Origin: Branchiostoma floridae
Taxonomy: Eukaryota > Chordata > Leptocardii > Amphioxiformes > Branchiostomatidae
NCBI RefSeq assembly: GCF_000003815.2
Contig: NC_049980.1
Location: 4,174,370-4,238,369, forward strand
Direction: 5' to 3'
Length of the DNA stretch: 64,000 nucleotides
Below, in pieces: positions 32,820-43,979 of the stretch; the first letter of the stretch is position 1, and the number at the start of each line of letters is the position of its first letter. The translations under genes and the position numbers were made by a program. The notes beneath the pieces were generated by a model, which saw only the letters and a list, made by a program, of their open reading frames with translations, was not told where the DNA came from and did not search any database.

Positions 32820-33330
32820 TACCGTATGTTATGAACGAGTTTGAGTAAGATTGAATAGAACATTAGCTTGTAAGGTTAGACAATGTAGCAAGTGCCAAGA
32901 CAAAGGCTGTTCACCATATAACGCTAGTTCACCTTTATCCGTGGGGCAACCTATATCCGTTGTATTTATAAACAGGGTACATGTATTTAGGAATGTCACG
33001 TCGACAGAAGGCGTTTTAAAGACTGCATTTTTTCTAAATATTGCAGTTTGAAAACACCATCCGTCGACGTGCCTTCTCCAAATTCCCTGCTTTCAAATAC
33101 AACGGATATACATGTAGGTCACCCCACATTTATACGAATTAGTTTGAGTAAGATTAAATAGTCCATTAGCTTGTAGGGTTACTAATAGACAAAGAAGCAA
33201 CGACAAAGCTGAAGGGGCTGGTCGACACATGAGTGAATGGGTTTGGGCAAGATTGGATAGAGCACAAGCCATAAAGCTAGGCAATGTGAGGGGGTGCGTA
33301 GACATTGTCAAATGTTATACTGGCAAATGT
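32820..33330 (+). repeat. Degenerate repeats (gagtttgagtaagattgaat)
   Basis: Three related segments at about 32830, 33140 and 33235 (agtttgagtaagattraata, then cattagcttgtaggtta). Between the first two lies an inverted pair, ggcaacctatatccgttgta against tacaacggatatacatgtag. Confidence 0.65.
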
Positions 33331-33784
33331 TACCTTTGTAGTCTCCATGTAATTTTTGTTGGAGATATGTTTATGTGTGCATGTGTGTGTGTCTGTTTGT
33401 GTGTCTGTGTCTATCTGTCTATTTCTGTTCGGTGAGGTCAACATAGCTTAAGAATCTCTAAAGTATTGTTATGGTATTTGCTTTGTAGGAGGACAAGTTC
33501 CCTCAATACTGTTCATTATTACCCCGTATTCACATAGGAAATTCCCTATTCTTTATAAGCAGCACACATGTTCACCCTTATATTGGTTAAACTAACACAA
33601 AGAAAAAGATTGATACGATGAGTAACAAGCGTATGTTACTTAGAACAAGTCATCCGTCCAACTTAAGGATTGGTACTGCTTTGTCTTTTTTGTTTTTACT
33701 TAATAGTCACCACGTAACAAGGCCTGAAGGCCACTCCAAGGTTACGGGTTACATGATTGGAACTGTAACAGCATCTCTTCACCC
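33331..33784. other. Intergenic with short TG-rich tract
   Basis: A tgtgtgtg-rich stretch lies at 33375-33420. No gene seen. Confidence 0.5.
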
Positions 33785-34065
33785 TCGGTCAGAAACATCA
33801 TGATTGAGACCAGCCCAATTGCTCACTATGAGTGAGGACTAACTGACCCAATAGGCGAAGCAGGGGTTACGAGGGCTGCTCGGGAGATTTCCTACCCCAT
33901 TTTGGCCGGAATGGTTTGATCCGCTACATGTTCGCACATGCAGTGGGTTCTTCAACGTTCTTGGGGTGTTGCTCTCCCCGAACACGGGACCTCCATCAGA
34001 AGGCGGCCCTAGCCGAAGCTAGGTACTCATTTTCACCTGAGTAAAGTGAGGAAAGTGGATCTCCA
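33785..34065 (-). mobile_element. SINE copy
   Basis: The minus strand shows cactttcctcactttactca, ggtgaaaatgagtacctagc, gttcggggagagcaacacc, ttgaagaacccact and a ggatcaaacc end, in the order of the 38318 copy. Confidence 0.75.
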
Positions 34066-34614
34066 TTTTCTTAGTATTTCTATGATCTACATGCATTCTA
34101 TCTGCCTCTGTGTCCTCTATAAATGTTTTGCGAAACGGTCCATAGTAATGAATGTATATATATATATATACTGTATAGTAGGCTTCATAGTAATGCTAAA
34201 GGGGTTTGATTAAGCTAAGAGCCAGTGAGACTTAGACAGGTTGGAGCCGAGTTTGAACTCCCAATTAATCATACATCCACTTACACAATCCATCCATTCT
34301 CGTTATTCTCAGCAATGAACGTCTCAAAGCGACACCTTAAGCATTAAGTAAGCCTCCCTAAGATGCCAATTTGTTATATCTTAAGTCATATTTTGAAGAA
34401 AACTGATATGTAAGAGACCGTCCTGTCTAGTGGTGGGCGACAACTTAATTGTAAGGAATCTCTTAAGACCGCGATCTTGGCTCTTGAATGGCGGCGACTG
34501 TGCATACTTAATCAATCACTCTAAACGCTTCTTGGAGCAAATTTGATGGCCACTTTGTCTGGTCTTGTCAATGAACTAAACTTTGTGGCAGTTTTTTCTT
34601 CAGTCCAGAATTAA
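34066..34614. other. Intergenic, nothing recognised
   Basis: A short (ta)n run lies near 34155. No gene seen. Confidence 0.4.
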
Positions 34615-35085
34615 GGGTCTTGAGTTTGATTCCCTAACGTGACCCGATGGTGTGAACTTGGGAAAGGCACTTCTCACTTCACTCAGGTGAAAATGAATAA
34701 CCTACTTTGGTTAGGGTGTACGTCCCTCAGATAGTTTCCTATCTATCATTCGTAGCTACCTGTCGTCCGATATGAGTGATTCTGAAATCGCTGTCTGTAG
34801 CCTAAAGTTTTGAGCGGATATGTTGCTATTCGGTAAGCATGCGCGCCTGTACTCCCCAAAATACGCCTAGGCTCCAAAGGCAAACTGTGTATTTGACAAA
34901 CGTCTGCGGTGCTTGTTAACTATGACGAAGTCGCACTGCCTCTCCTGACCAATGGCTGAGCATGATAAATAGGACTTTAGATGGAGGACCCGTGTTTGAG
35001 GAGAGCAACACCTTGAGCACTTTAAAGAATTCACCAGACATATCGAAAAGAGTACCAGTCCTTCCCGGTGTGATTGGATCAGTCC
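34615..35085 (+). mobile_element. SINE copy split by an insertion
   Basis: The left part (34615-34734) has a gagtttgattccct B-box, cacttctcacttcactcagg and gtacgtccctcagatag. The right part (34973-35085) continues with gactttagatggagg, tgtttgaggagagcaacacc and ggtgtgattggatca. Between them, 34735-34972 is foreign, with atag at each edge. Confidence 0.75.
34735..34972. mobile_element. 238-bp insertion inside a SINE
   Basis: Defined by comparison with intact SINE copies (gataggacgttaaatg in the copy at 5620). The 4-bp atag at 34731-34734 is repeated at 34969-34972, a possible target duplication. No terminal inverted repeats or coding frame are recognised. Confidence 0.6.
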
Positions 35086-35422
35086 TTTTAGTCAGGTTTT
35101 CGGGTTGACATCTTATTAAAGTGGAAGCTACCCGCAATGTCAACCTTTTCACTTTCCACAAAATGTGGCAAACGATGTGATAAAATAGATGAAATGAAAA
35201 TCCGTGTGTACAAAGGCGAATACTCTGGGAAACCTAACAGAGCCTCTTTGTCCAGATAATACTTTTGCTACGTAACGCAACGGTCTCATTTATAAGGAAT
35301 GTAGCCCCTGCCGGGCTACAAAGCCACGAATTTGTCCCTTGGTGTACTGACGGATACGGAGGGTCGTACATCTCGGTCTTTTCACGATTAGGTCATGGCG
35401 TCTAGTTGTTGCTGGGTCCCTG
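35086..35422. other. Intergenic, nothing recognised
   Basis: No gene signal. Confidence 0.4.
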
Positions 35423-35502
35423 GTGAGTGAGTGAGTGAGTGAGTGAGTGAGTGAGTGAGTGAGTGAGTGAGTGAGTGAGTGAGTGAGTGAGTGAGTGAGT
35501 GA
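35423..35502 (+). repeat. (GTGA)20 microsatellite
   Basis: Twenty perfect copies of gtga with no interruption, which suggests recent expansion. Confidence 0.98.
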
Positions 35503-35508
35503 TGAAAA

Positions 35509-35640
35509 AATCCAGGGGACCGACCGTGTCCCCAAAATAGCCCGGAAATTACGGGTGAGCAGGAAAGTGCAAAAAATCGTCCGTAACTACTCGGAGGGGC
35601 CCCTTTTTGTAAATGGGACCGTAGAATAAGATAGACCCGA
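35509..35640. repeat. Dispersed repeat fragment (aaatagcccgg)
   Basis: ccccaaaatagcccggaaat, then gcaggaaagtgcaaaaa and gggaccgtag, parallel the blocks at 29457-29590. It abuts the (GTGA)n tract. Confidence 0.6.
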
Positions 35641-36074
35641 CTGATAATAAATTCGAGTTACAGAAGGTTGAGGACACTCAGACTCCCTGACAACCCAACA
35701 GATGAAGAAAGAATGGTTTCCACTCTCCTAGCCTATGATTGCGGATCATAAATCTTATCAGACCAATTTGCGCCAAAATTGCTTTATAATTATTAATTTT
35801 GAGCATTTGTGTCAAATCTTCCGTGCGTACGCACTGATTGAAGTCCAGATTGGCGGGCTATTAGAAATAAGTATTGCCTCTAAGATGTCATGTTTGGTGC
35901 TACGTGCATTTTCCAAGGATACAACGCCGAGGCCTTCTGGTATTCTTGTGGTTGTTGACCCAGAAATGGAGAACTCCCTCCATTCACGGGATCTACGTAC
36001 ATACCATAGGTATTTGATAAGCGCCAATAAAGGATAGACATCCAGGTAATAAGATACACCAAAAAGCAGTAACT

Positions 36075-36117
36075 GTCACTGACGAAAGACACCGGATGGT
36101 CGTCTGAAACGTCTGAC
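36075..36117 (+). other. Hammerhead-ribozyme-like motif
   Basis: In order: gtca; the core ctgacga (36079-36085); one extra a; a pairable stem agacacc..ggt-c-gtct; the core gaaac (36106-36110); gtc; and tgac, which pairs with the leading gtca. This is the order of hammerhead elements with a minimal stem III. Departure from canonical: an extra A precedes stem II and the stem has a bulge. Activity is unproven. Confidence 0.4.
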
Positions 36118-36125
36118 CGTTTCCA

Positions 36126-37789
36126 AATTCATATGGAGTTGCTTTTAAAGTAACTGCGTTTTGGGGTATTTAATAAGTTTCGGGCCTTTACCAAGAAATA
36201 ATGTGCACAACTTAATCTTCAGTATAAAGACTTTATGTTAGGGTCAAAATTCAAATCATTGCGATCGTTACTTTGCAAGTAAGTTGATGCATCACACCTT
36301 TTAAAGAACTAGAGAAGGATATTTTTGAGAAAGAGGACAATTGAGCTGCGTCCTTACGTAAACTTTAGCTCTATTGAAAGTCCAAACACGAAGGAAATAC
36401 TCATCAAACATTTTGACAATGTCTTCGTGGATTTCAAAGCACAAATGACACAACCCGCATGCAGCTCTGATATCTCAGTTCACTCTTGATTTTCTCACCA
36501 CGTACTTACTGATTTTCGAACGGACGTAGATTGGAAGCTAATGACTACAATGATTTGAAAATTTGTGGAAATCGATGGAACGCTAAATACTATAAAATTG
36601 TGGACCTACATTTGAGTTGTGCATCTTGTTTCTGGGTGAGGTCCAGCAGTTTGTGGTCACCCCTTGTAATAATATGGTTCAATTTGGAAAAACTGACCAC
36701 TCGTTTTTCTGCAATTTCAAGCGTGATCTGTAAGTGGACCTGTGGCTATTTTTTTTTATACGTAGTTAAAATAAACCCGGGACGTGGTGACAAACGGACG
36801 CCTTGTTCTATCCGTGAAAAACCCCAAGAGGCACCCCCAGTATGGCCTACGTCACAATTTCAAACGTCACAAAGTCACAACGTCAAAGTTTGTGCTAATA
36901 GCACATTTGCACAAGGCATGCTGTTGAATCGGTTTTTCGGTCCGTTTTGTGTTTATCTTGTCTTTTGTATCGTGCTTTTCATTCCACCAAACTGCCCGGT
37001 AGAGCCCCTTTGCGGAAATGAGACGTTAGTCTATCTTGGAGTCTACCGGGACGAATTTCTGACTTCGGAGCCAAGCCGGGGCTAAAAGGGCACCATTACA
37101 AATATGACTGTAGCACAAAAAGAGCGATAGACTAACACGTGCTAATGTTTCCTACAGAACTATGTTGGCATAGCCTGGGCTTGAAAAGTTAGTAAGGTGT
37201 CGTTTTCTCTAAAAGCTAAATGTCACTTGAGATTTTCAAATAGCTTCCCTGTCTCAGATGAGACACTTACAGGTGGGTCTTGCGTCTTTAGCGGAGCAGA
37301 GCAGTTCTGTTTAATGTCTGCCCTCGGAGAAAACAAAAGCGTGATGATACTAGTGATGGTTTCATTGTAAGCTGTATGTCTGGGAGTGTCGCGGTCTTAC
37401 AGTGTTTTCATCGTCTGGGGGAAATCCTATATCTCTCCCGAGGAGACTGAAAGCATGTCTTGTATCTTATCCTGCGGCAAGGCGTCTTAAAAGTGGGACA
37501 ACGACACACTAATTGTCTTCGGTTACGGCGTCTGTAGCCCCTTGGCATGATCATTAAGGCTGAGAACCCTCGTTAAGGATGACACCTACGCACAAGGTGA
37601 GTGGTTTACCTGAAGATATGTAACAGGGGAGATAGTAACGCAGTCATTGGGTCTCGTCTCGGCGAGCTGAATCTAAACTACGCGCTAGGGTGCTTCCGCC
37701 TCCGGCCTTATAGGTCCTTCACACTGAAGCTGAATTAACTGGAATCAATCAGAACCAGGCAAAATTAGTGCCACATTCGAATGGGAATT
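36126..37789. other. Intergenic; one long unrecognised open frame
   Basis: An open frame of 184 codons at 36531-37085 starts at TTG. It has no recognisable domain, uneven composition and a long T run, and I do not call it a gene. No repeats recognised. Confidence 0.35.
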
Positions 37790-38222
37790 CCAAATGGACC
37801 TTGTATCCCCTTCACACGAGAAGGAATGAGCCAAAATGCCGTGAGAATAACTATTCTTTTTCTATTCCTCGGTATTTGTAGAGTGCATTCCAGACACTCT
37901 CACTGCATTCTATACATTCTTATTGAAGTTGCTTGCCGTTTCGGTTTTCCATCGAATGAGATGTTTCAAATAATGTTGGAATGCCGTAAATGTGGTCATA
38001 CTGCAGTTAAAATACGTACATTTTGAATGCCATTCTATTTCTCCGCTTCAAATGCACCTCGAAGCTTTTGAGCATGACAAAAACATTAGAGACGGCCCCA
38101 AGAATGGGCAGAAATATCTGGAACGCAGTGAGAATGTCTACGAATACCCAAAAATATACAGAAAAATAGTCATTCTCATGGCATTACAGCTTATTCCGCT
38201 TCTCGCGTGATGGGGCCTTAAG
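37790..38222. mobile_element. Long inverted-repeat (MITE-like) element
   Basis: The left half (tatccccttcacacgagaag, aaaatgccgtgagaataact, ggtatttgtagagtgcattc, actctcactgcattc) is inverted in the right half (38085-38220, ending cgcttctcgcgtgatggggc). Arms about 130 bp, centre unique, no transposase. Confidence 0.75.
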
Positions 38223-38317
38223 GATCGCATTTATGTAAAAACAAAACGAATCGCGATATGATTTTCTGGTGCAGTGTATAGTTAATCAAACGCGCGCACA
38301 CACATGTACACATCGTG

Positions 38318-38705
38318 GGGGCGTGTAGCGCAGCTCAGCGGCAAGGTGTTAGGTTCGTAACCCAGAGGCCCTGGGTTCAAATCCGTTATGCCGCCGACCG
38401 TGTGCCCTTGAGAAGGACACTTTACAAGACTCCTCACTTCACTCAGTTGTACATGAGTACCTAGCTTCTGTTAAGGCCGTCCCTGGGTTAAGACGTTAAA
38501 TGGAGGTCTCGTATTTGAAGAGAGTCAAATATCGAGCACGTTGAAGAACTCGCCGCATTTATCGAAGAGAGTGGGTGTCCTTCTAGGTGTGAGTGGATCA
38601 AATAAACCTGTCCGGATATGCAGCCTGTACAATTCAGTACAATTCTGGTGTGTTACGCCTGATGACGGTTTACCAGATACGCAATCTGAACAAAGAAACA
38701 AACAT
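38318..38705 (+). mobile_element. SINE, best-preserved copy, with LINE-type tail
   Basis: The tRNA-like head has an A box (gcgtgtagcgcagctcagcg) and a B box (ccctgggttcaaatccg). The body follows: ttgtgcccttgagaaggaca, cttcactcagttgtacatga, ggccgtccctgggttaagac, gttaaatggaggtctcg, and a gtgtgagtggatcaa end. From 38615 the tail gatatgcagcctgt, gtgttacgcctgatgacggt and ttaccagatacg, followed by an A/C-rich end, is shared with the LINE 3' end at 7497-7590. SINEs are transcribed by RNA polymerase III from the head and copied by a partner LINE. Confidence 0.85.
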
Positions 38706-39159
38706 GTACAGGCAGACTCACACCTGAGTCAAACAAAGCCAAGCTCTTGTAGTAAATCCAAAACTCACACTGCCAGCTGAGAAGTACTGTTATAGATTCG
38801 TTGCCCTCGGGCGGTATTTGTATGTCGATTTTGCTTCTTTGATGATTTTAAAAAAGCTTGGAAGCAAGGATAAAACTTTAAACAGCAAAACCGAACGTAA
38901 ACCTCGTACAACACGATCCACGGATTTATCTGCCAGTGTATACATAGCTACTACTTTAATAAAAAGCATGATGGATAAAGGACTAAAATACGCTTACAAA
39001 CATGAATGAAAATATTGAACTTCAGGTGGTGACTTGTATGTTTGAAGTTTAAATTTCACCTACTCGAACAAGACTTTCAAAGCATTAAAGAAAACTTTTA
39101 CTGCTTTCACTTAAAGTCAGGGATGAACGTAACATATTCAATGCAATTTAAGTGCATTT
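38706..39159. other. Intergenic, nothing recognised
   Basis: No gene signal. Confidence 0.4.
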
Positions 39160-39164
39160 CAGTG

Positions 39165-39245
39165 CAATTTAAGGTGGTATCTCACTGCACTTGGGGCACC
39201 GGTGCGGCACTGCGGGGTTCGAAAGATTACTCAATGAATTTACGA
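39165..39245 (+). repeat. One-ended copy of the MITE at 8163
   Basis: Shares ggtggtatctcactgcactt, then cggcactgcggggttcgaaa and gagataaagaa. The right end is absent. Confidence 0.75.
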
Positions 39246-39634
39246 GATAAAGAATGAACGTTTTGTGTATTTTGTCTTCTGAGTCTTCTTCTGATTAGGG
39301 CCAAAAAGCTGAGTTTTTCTGGTTGTTGAGGGGTATAAAGTTGGGAATTTTTTGTCCTAGTACATGGCCTCCTCACTGGGCTGTGGTGCTGTTTTGAGGT
39401 TAAGGGTCAATTTTGCAGTTTCCCAGAAGTTCGTGCCGTTAGATTCATGGCGAAATGTGTTTTTAGATAGCTGAGATATTGGGCTTTCATATGAGGGTAT
39501 GTTTGTGTGCCAGTAAGGTCAGAAAGTTGAGTTATCAACAGTTGCTTTCTCCTCTTTTTTGAATAGGGAATCATTGTTTAGAAGCTGTATATTGAATCAC
39601 TGGCGGATACCCATAACTCTCCACATTTTACATT
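39246..39634. other. Intergenic, nothing recognised
   Basis: No gene or clear repeat seen. Confidence 0.4.
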
Positions 39635-39815
39635 CCCACCTGAAGTCAGGTACCGATTTCTACACCTGGGCGGAGTGAGAAGAGTGGTCTAGAGTGCTTT
39701 TCTCCAAGGAAACAATGTTAAGACAGTAATGCCATGGAAACGAACCCATGACCTCTAGATTCCGTGTCTGTTACCCCAGTCAGTCGGCCATTCGACGCCA
39801 CTCGCCACGTCCTTG
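39635..39815 (-). mobile_element. SINE copy (second subtype)
   Basis: The plus-strand order cccacctgaagtcaggtacc, gatttctacacctgggcgga and gtgagaagagtgg, then a tRNA-like region (cgaacccatgacctctagat), matches the copy at 62905-63085 in the same (minus) orientation. Confidence 0.65.
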
Positions 39816-39989
39816 ATAAAGGACTAAGATTAAAAATGCATAAATAATGACAATAAATTGTAGATGAAGGCTTACAAGATTAATTAATTTATCATCATTT
39901 TAGACATATACCTACATGACGACGACGTCAATGACGGGGTAGACTTCTTGATCAACATTGTGAGAATGTTTCGTGACTGAGACATAACT

Positions 39990-40345
39990 TAAATTCTCTC
40001 CGTCTGGTCTTCAAACAGAATGAGAGAGAAAGTGAAACAGCAAATGTCTGTTTGATAGTAATGAACATCATCTTGACGAGCAGAAAAAGATCAAGCTCTC
40101 TCAAGGACTTCTTAATTGCCTTCATGTGTGACGTCGGAAAAGCCTCTTATGCATAATCGCCACGTCATCCATACAGACGAGACGATGAGAAGGTGAAAGT
40201 CATATCTAACAGATGGATACTTTCGCTTGGAGGCTTATTTAAGAGTAACGATCTTTTAAGGACTGTAAGGTCCTACAAGTGTACAAAAGCGCCTTAAGTG
40301 TGATGTCAGACGTGTATGACGGATCGTCATTTCTTCTTTCACTTC
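39990..40345 (+). repeat. Block A, copy 1, flanking the 50-bp minisatellite
   Basis: Shares with 42650-43030, in direct orientation: gaatgagagagaaagtg, gctctctcaaggacttc, tcttatgcataatcgcc, aacagatggatactttcgct and cggatcgtcattt. Each copy sits directly upstream of a minisatellite array. Confidence 0.85.
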
Positions 40346-40369
40346 ACAGAGGCTTGTGTGTTGCACTGA

Positions 40370-41585
40370 AGGGCGGTTATACCGACTATACAGGTTCAGA
40401 AGTTGGCGTGTTACACTGAAGGGTGGTTATACCGACTATACAGGTACAGAAGCTGGCGTGTTACACTGAAGGGTGGTTATACTGACTATACAGGTACAGA
40501 AGCTGGTGTGTTACACTGAAGGGCGGTTATACCGGCTATACAGGTACAGAAGCTGGTGTGTTACACTGAAGGGTGTTATACCGACTATACAGGTACAGAA
40601 GCTGGTGTGTTACACTGAAGGGCGGCTATGCCGACTACATATACAGATACAGAAGTTGGTGTGTTACACTGAAGGGCGTTATACCGACTATACAGGTACA
40701 GAAGCTGGTGTGTTACACTGAAGGGTGGTCATACCGACTATACAGGTACAGAAGCTGGTGTGTTACATGAAGGGCGGTTATACCGACTATACAGGTACAG
40801 AAGCTGGTGTGTTACACTGAAGGGCGGTTATACCGACTAAACAGGTACAGAAGCTGGTGTGTTACACTGAAGGGTGGTTATACCGACTATACAGGTACAG
40901 AAGCTGGTGTGTTACACTGAAGGGCGGTTATACCGACTATACAAGAACAGAAGTTGGTCTGTTACACTGAAGGGTGGTTATACCGACTATACAGGTACAG
41001 AAGCTGGTGTGTTACACTGAAGGGTGGTTATACCGACTATACAGGTACAGAAGCTGGTGTGTTACACTGAAGGGTGGTTATACCGACTATACAGGTACAG
41101 AAGCTGGTGTGTTACACTGAAGGGTGGTTATACCGACTATACAGGTACAGAAGCTGGTGTGTTACACTGAAGGGCGGTTATACAGACTAAACAGGTACAG
41201 AAGCTGGTGTGTTACACTGAAGGGTGGTTATACCAACTATACAGGTACAGAAGCAGGTGTGTTACACTGAAGGGCGGTTATACCGGCTATACAGGTACAC
41301 AAACTGGTGTGTGACACTGAAGGGCGGTTATACCGGCTATACAGATACAGAAGCTGGTGTGTGACACTGAAGGGTGGTTATACCGACTATACAGGTACAG
41401 AAGCTGGTGTGTTACACTGAAGGGCGGTTATACCGGCTATACAGGTACAGAAGCTGGTGTGTGACACTGAAGGGCGGTTATACCGGCTATACAGGTACAG
41501 AAGCCGGTGTGTGACACTGAAGGGTGGTTATACTGACTATACAGGTACAGAAGCTGGTGTGTTGCACTGAATTTTCGAAGAGCGG
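40370..41585 (+). repeat. 50-bp minisatellite, about 24 copies
   Basis: Unit: gctggtgtgttacactgaag, ggcggttataccgactatac, aggtacagaa; exactly 50 bp through most of the array (for example 41041-41160). Variable sites are ggc/ggt, accgac/accggc and aggtac/agatac. Degraded units continue to about 41750. Open frames in it are repeat artefacts. Confidence 0.97.
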
Positions 41586-41819
41586 TTATACCGACTTTAC
41601 AGGTGCAGCTACTATATGCTGGCGTGTTACGCTGAATTAAGTTAATACCAGGTATACATAAACAGATACAGAAGCTGATGTGTTACGCCGAAGGGCGACT
41701 ATACTATCTGTTAAGATACCGCTACAGAAGCAGGTTTGTTACGCGGCTTTACCCTCTGTATTTTGTGAGTTTTTTTCATGAGGGAGGTAAGGATAGATTA
41801 TTCTTTCATTCACGAAGCC

Positions 41820-42290
41820 AGTAATGCCCTTCAAGTTCATTCAAGTACACGTTGTACGAGTTCGCTTGTAATCCTAGCGTGGGTAGATGTAAGGCGTTGG
41901 TTATGTCAAATGCAAGCTTTTCATGATACTACGTCAATAAAAAAAACGACTACACGTAATTTCCGAGAACAACACTCGTGTGGCCAACATGCAAAATGTA
42001 TGAAAATCCAAGAACATGCTGCGTTTTGATGTGAAAATCCCCTCTTGTTTTTTTACGAATGGGCGTCGTTAAATCCCTGCACGTGGACTTACTACTGTGG
42101 TGTACTAAGCGGTGGCACACGTGGTACGGCCTACACATGGTTCGAGCCTTGTGTGATGCCACAGGCGTAAAGACTTAGATTAAGTCTTTGAAAGAGCTCG
42201 AGCTTGATATTGGTGAATTAAGTGAAAGCGAAGGTCTCACGTCAGATTGAGGATTCCGTTCGAAAGTTATACTTAATATACAGCAGCCAT
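41820..42290 (+). repeat. Block B, left arm of a large inverted repeat
   Basis: Inverted relative to 43980-44990. Shared strings include gatgtgaaaatcccctcttg, atccaagaacatgctgcg, gcgtgggtag, tactacgtcaata and cacgtg. It runs into the reversed minisatellite at 42300. Confidence 0.85.
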
Positions 42291-42299
42291 ATTTTGCTA

Positions 42300-42610
42300 A
42301 CACACCTGCTTCAGTCTGTATCTGTATCTGTATATATGTATAGACAGTATAATCGCCTTTCAGCGTAACACATCTGCTTCTGTATCATTCTGTATCTGTA
42401 TAGTCGGTATAACCGCCCTTCAGCGTAACACACCAGCTTCTGTATCTGTATAGTCGGTATAACCGCCCTTCAGCGTAACACACCAGCTTCTGTACCTGTA
42501 TAGTCGGTATAACCGCCCTTCAGTGTAACACATCAGCTTCTGTATCTGTATAGTCGGTATAACCGCCCTTTGAACAGTGTAACACACCAGCTTTTGTTTC
42601 TGTATAGATA
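42300..42610 (-). repeat. 50-bp minisatellite, reverse orientation, about 6 copies
   Basis: The plus strand reads cagcttctgtacctgtatag then tcggtataaccgcccttcag and cgtaacacac, the reverse complement of the unit at 40370. Confidence 0.95.
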
Positions 42611-42649
42611 TCAATGACTATCCAGACTGTTTCGTGGCACATTTTTTTC

Positions 42650-43030
42650 AGTCTTAGTTCAAACGAATGAGAGAAAGTCAAAGTGAAACTGAAACTGCAG
42701 ATGTCTGTCAGATAAGATGGACTTCATATTGGCGGTGATGTCAGAAGAAGATCACGCTCTCTCAAGGACTACTGCTGTCCTTAATTACCCTCTCGTGTGA
42801 CGTCATGCAAATCTCTTATGCATAATAGCCCCGTCATCAATACAGCTGCAACCGACCAGACTTTGAGAAAGTGAAGGTCATTTAACAGATGGATACTTTT
42901 ACTTGGAGCTTGATGCGACGGTCACGATCTCTCAAGAACTTCAAGGGCCCCCAAGTGTACGGTAGTGCCCTTAAGTGTAACGTCAGACATGTACGGCGGA
43001 TCGTCATTTTCACCATATAAAGTGGGAGTC
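42650..43030 (+). repeat. Block A, copy 2
   Basis: Direct repeat of 39990-40345 (gaatgagagaaagtc, gctctctcaaggac, tcttatgcataatagcc, aacagatggatactttt, cggatcgtcattt). It forms the centre of the large inverted repeat and precedes the array at 43090. Confidence 0.85.
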
Positions 43031-43089
43031 ACAGTCATCGTGTAGTGTAGGTGACGTCACCATTTGCATGGAATTCATTGTCACTACCA

Positions 43090-43975
43090 AGTATAGGAAA
43101 GACTTGTGTTACGCCAAAAGGCTGCTTTACCAACTGTATAGATGCAAACAGGAAAGCTTGTGTGTTACGCTAAGGGGCGGTTATATCGACTGTACAGATA
43201 CAGATACAGAAGATCTTGTGTTACACTTAAAGGCAATCATAAAGACTATACAGAAAAGGATACAAAAGTTTAGGTACTACGTTTATGGGCAGTCACAATG
43301 GCCTCAAAGATATACAGACGCTGAATACTGAAGTGCGGTTATACAGGCTATACAGATACAGATGCTGGTGTGTTATGCTGAAGGGCGGTTATACTAGCAA
43401 TAAGGATACAGATACAGATGCTGGTGTGTTATGCTTAAGGCAGTTATACCGACTACAGAGAAACAGGTACAGAAGCTGTTGTGTTACACTGAAGGGCGGT
43501 TATACCGACTACAGAGAAACAGGTACAGAAGCTGGTGTGTTACACTGAAGGGCGGTTATACCGACTACAGAGAAACAGATACAGAAGCTGGTGTGCTACA
43601 CTGAAGGGCGGTTATACCTACTACAGAGAAACAGATACAGAAGCTGGTGTGTTACACTGAAGGGCGGTTATACCTACTACAGAGAAACAGATACAGAAGC
43701 TGGTGTGTTACACTGAAGGGCGGTTATAACGGCTATATAGATACAGAAGCTGGTGTGTTACACTGAAGGGCGGTTATACCGGCTATATAGATACAGAAGC
43801 TGGTGTGTTACACTAAATGGCGGTTATACCGGCTATATAGATACAGAAGCTGGTGTGTTACACTAAATGGCGGTTATACCGGCTATATAGATACAGAAGC
43901 TGGTGTGTTACACTAAATGGCGGTTATACCGGCTATATAGATACAGAAGCTGGTGTGCTTTAGGACGGTTATACC
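43090..43975 (+). repeat. 50/56-bp minisatellite, second direct array
   Basis: The first units are degraded (43090-43440). A block of 56-bp units with gactacagagaaacag follows (about 43450-43720), then perfect 50-bp units with ggctatatagatacagaagc and cactaaatgg (about 43725-43965). Confidence 0.95.
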
Positions 43976-43979
43976 TGCA

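Noticed and set aside
36531-37085. 184-codon open frame
   Set aside because: Begins at TTG, has no recognisable domain, contains long T-rich stretches, and lacks supporting splice or repeat context. It cannot be excluded, but is not supported.
40370-43975. CRISPR-like regular repeats
   Set aside because: The 50-bp units are contiguous with no unique spacers, and the genome is an animal's; this is a minisatellite.
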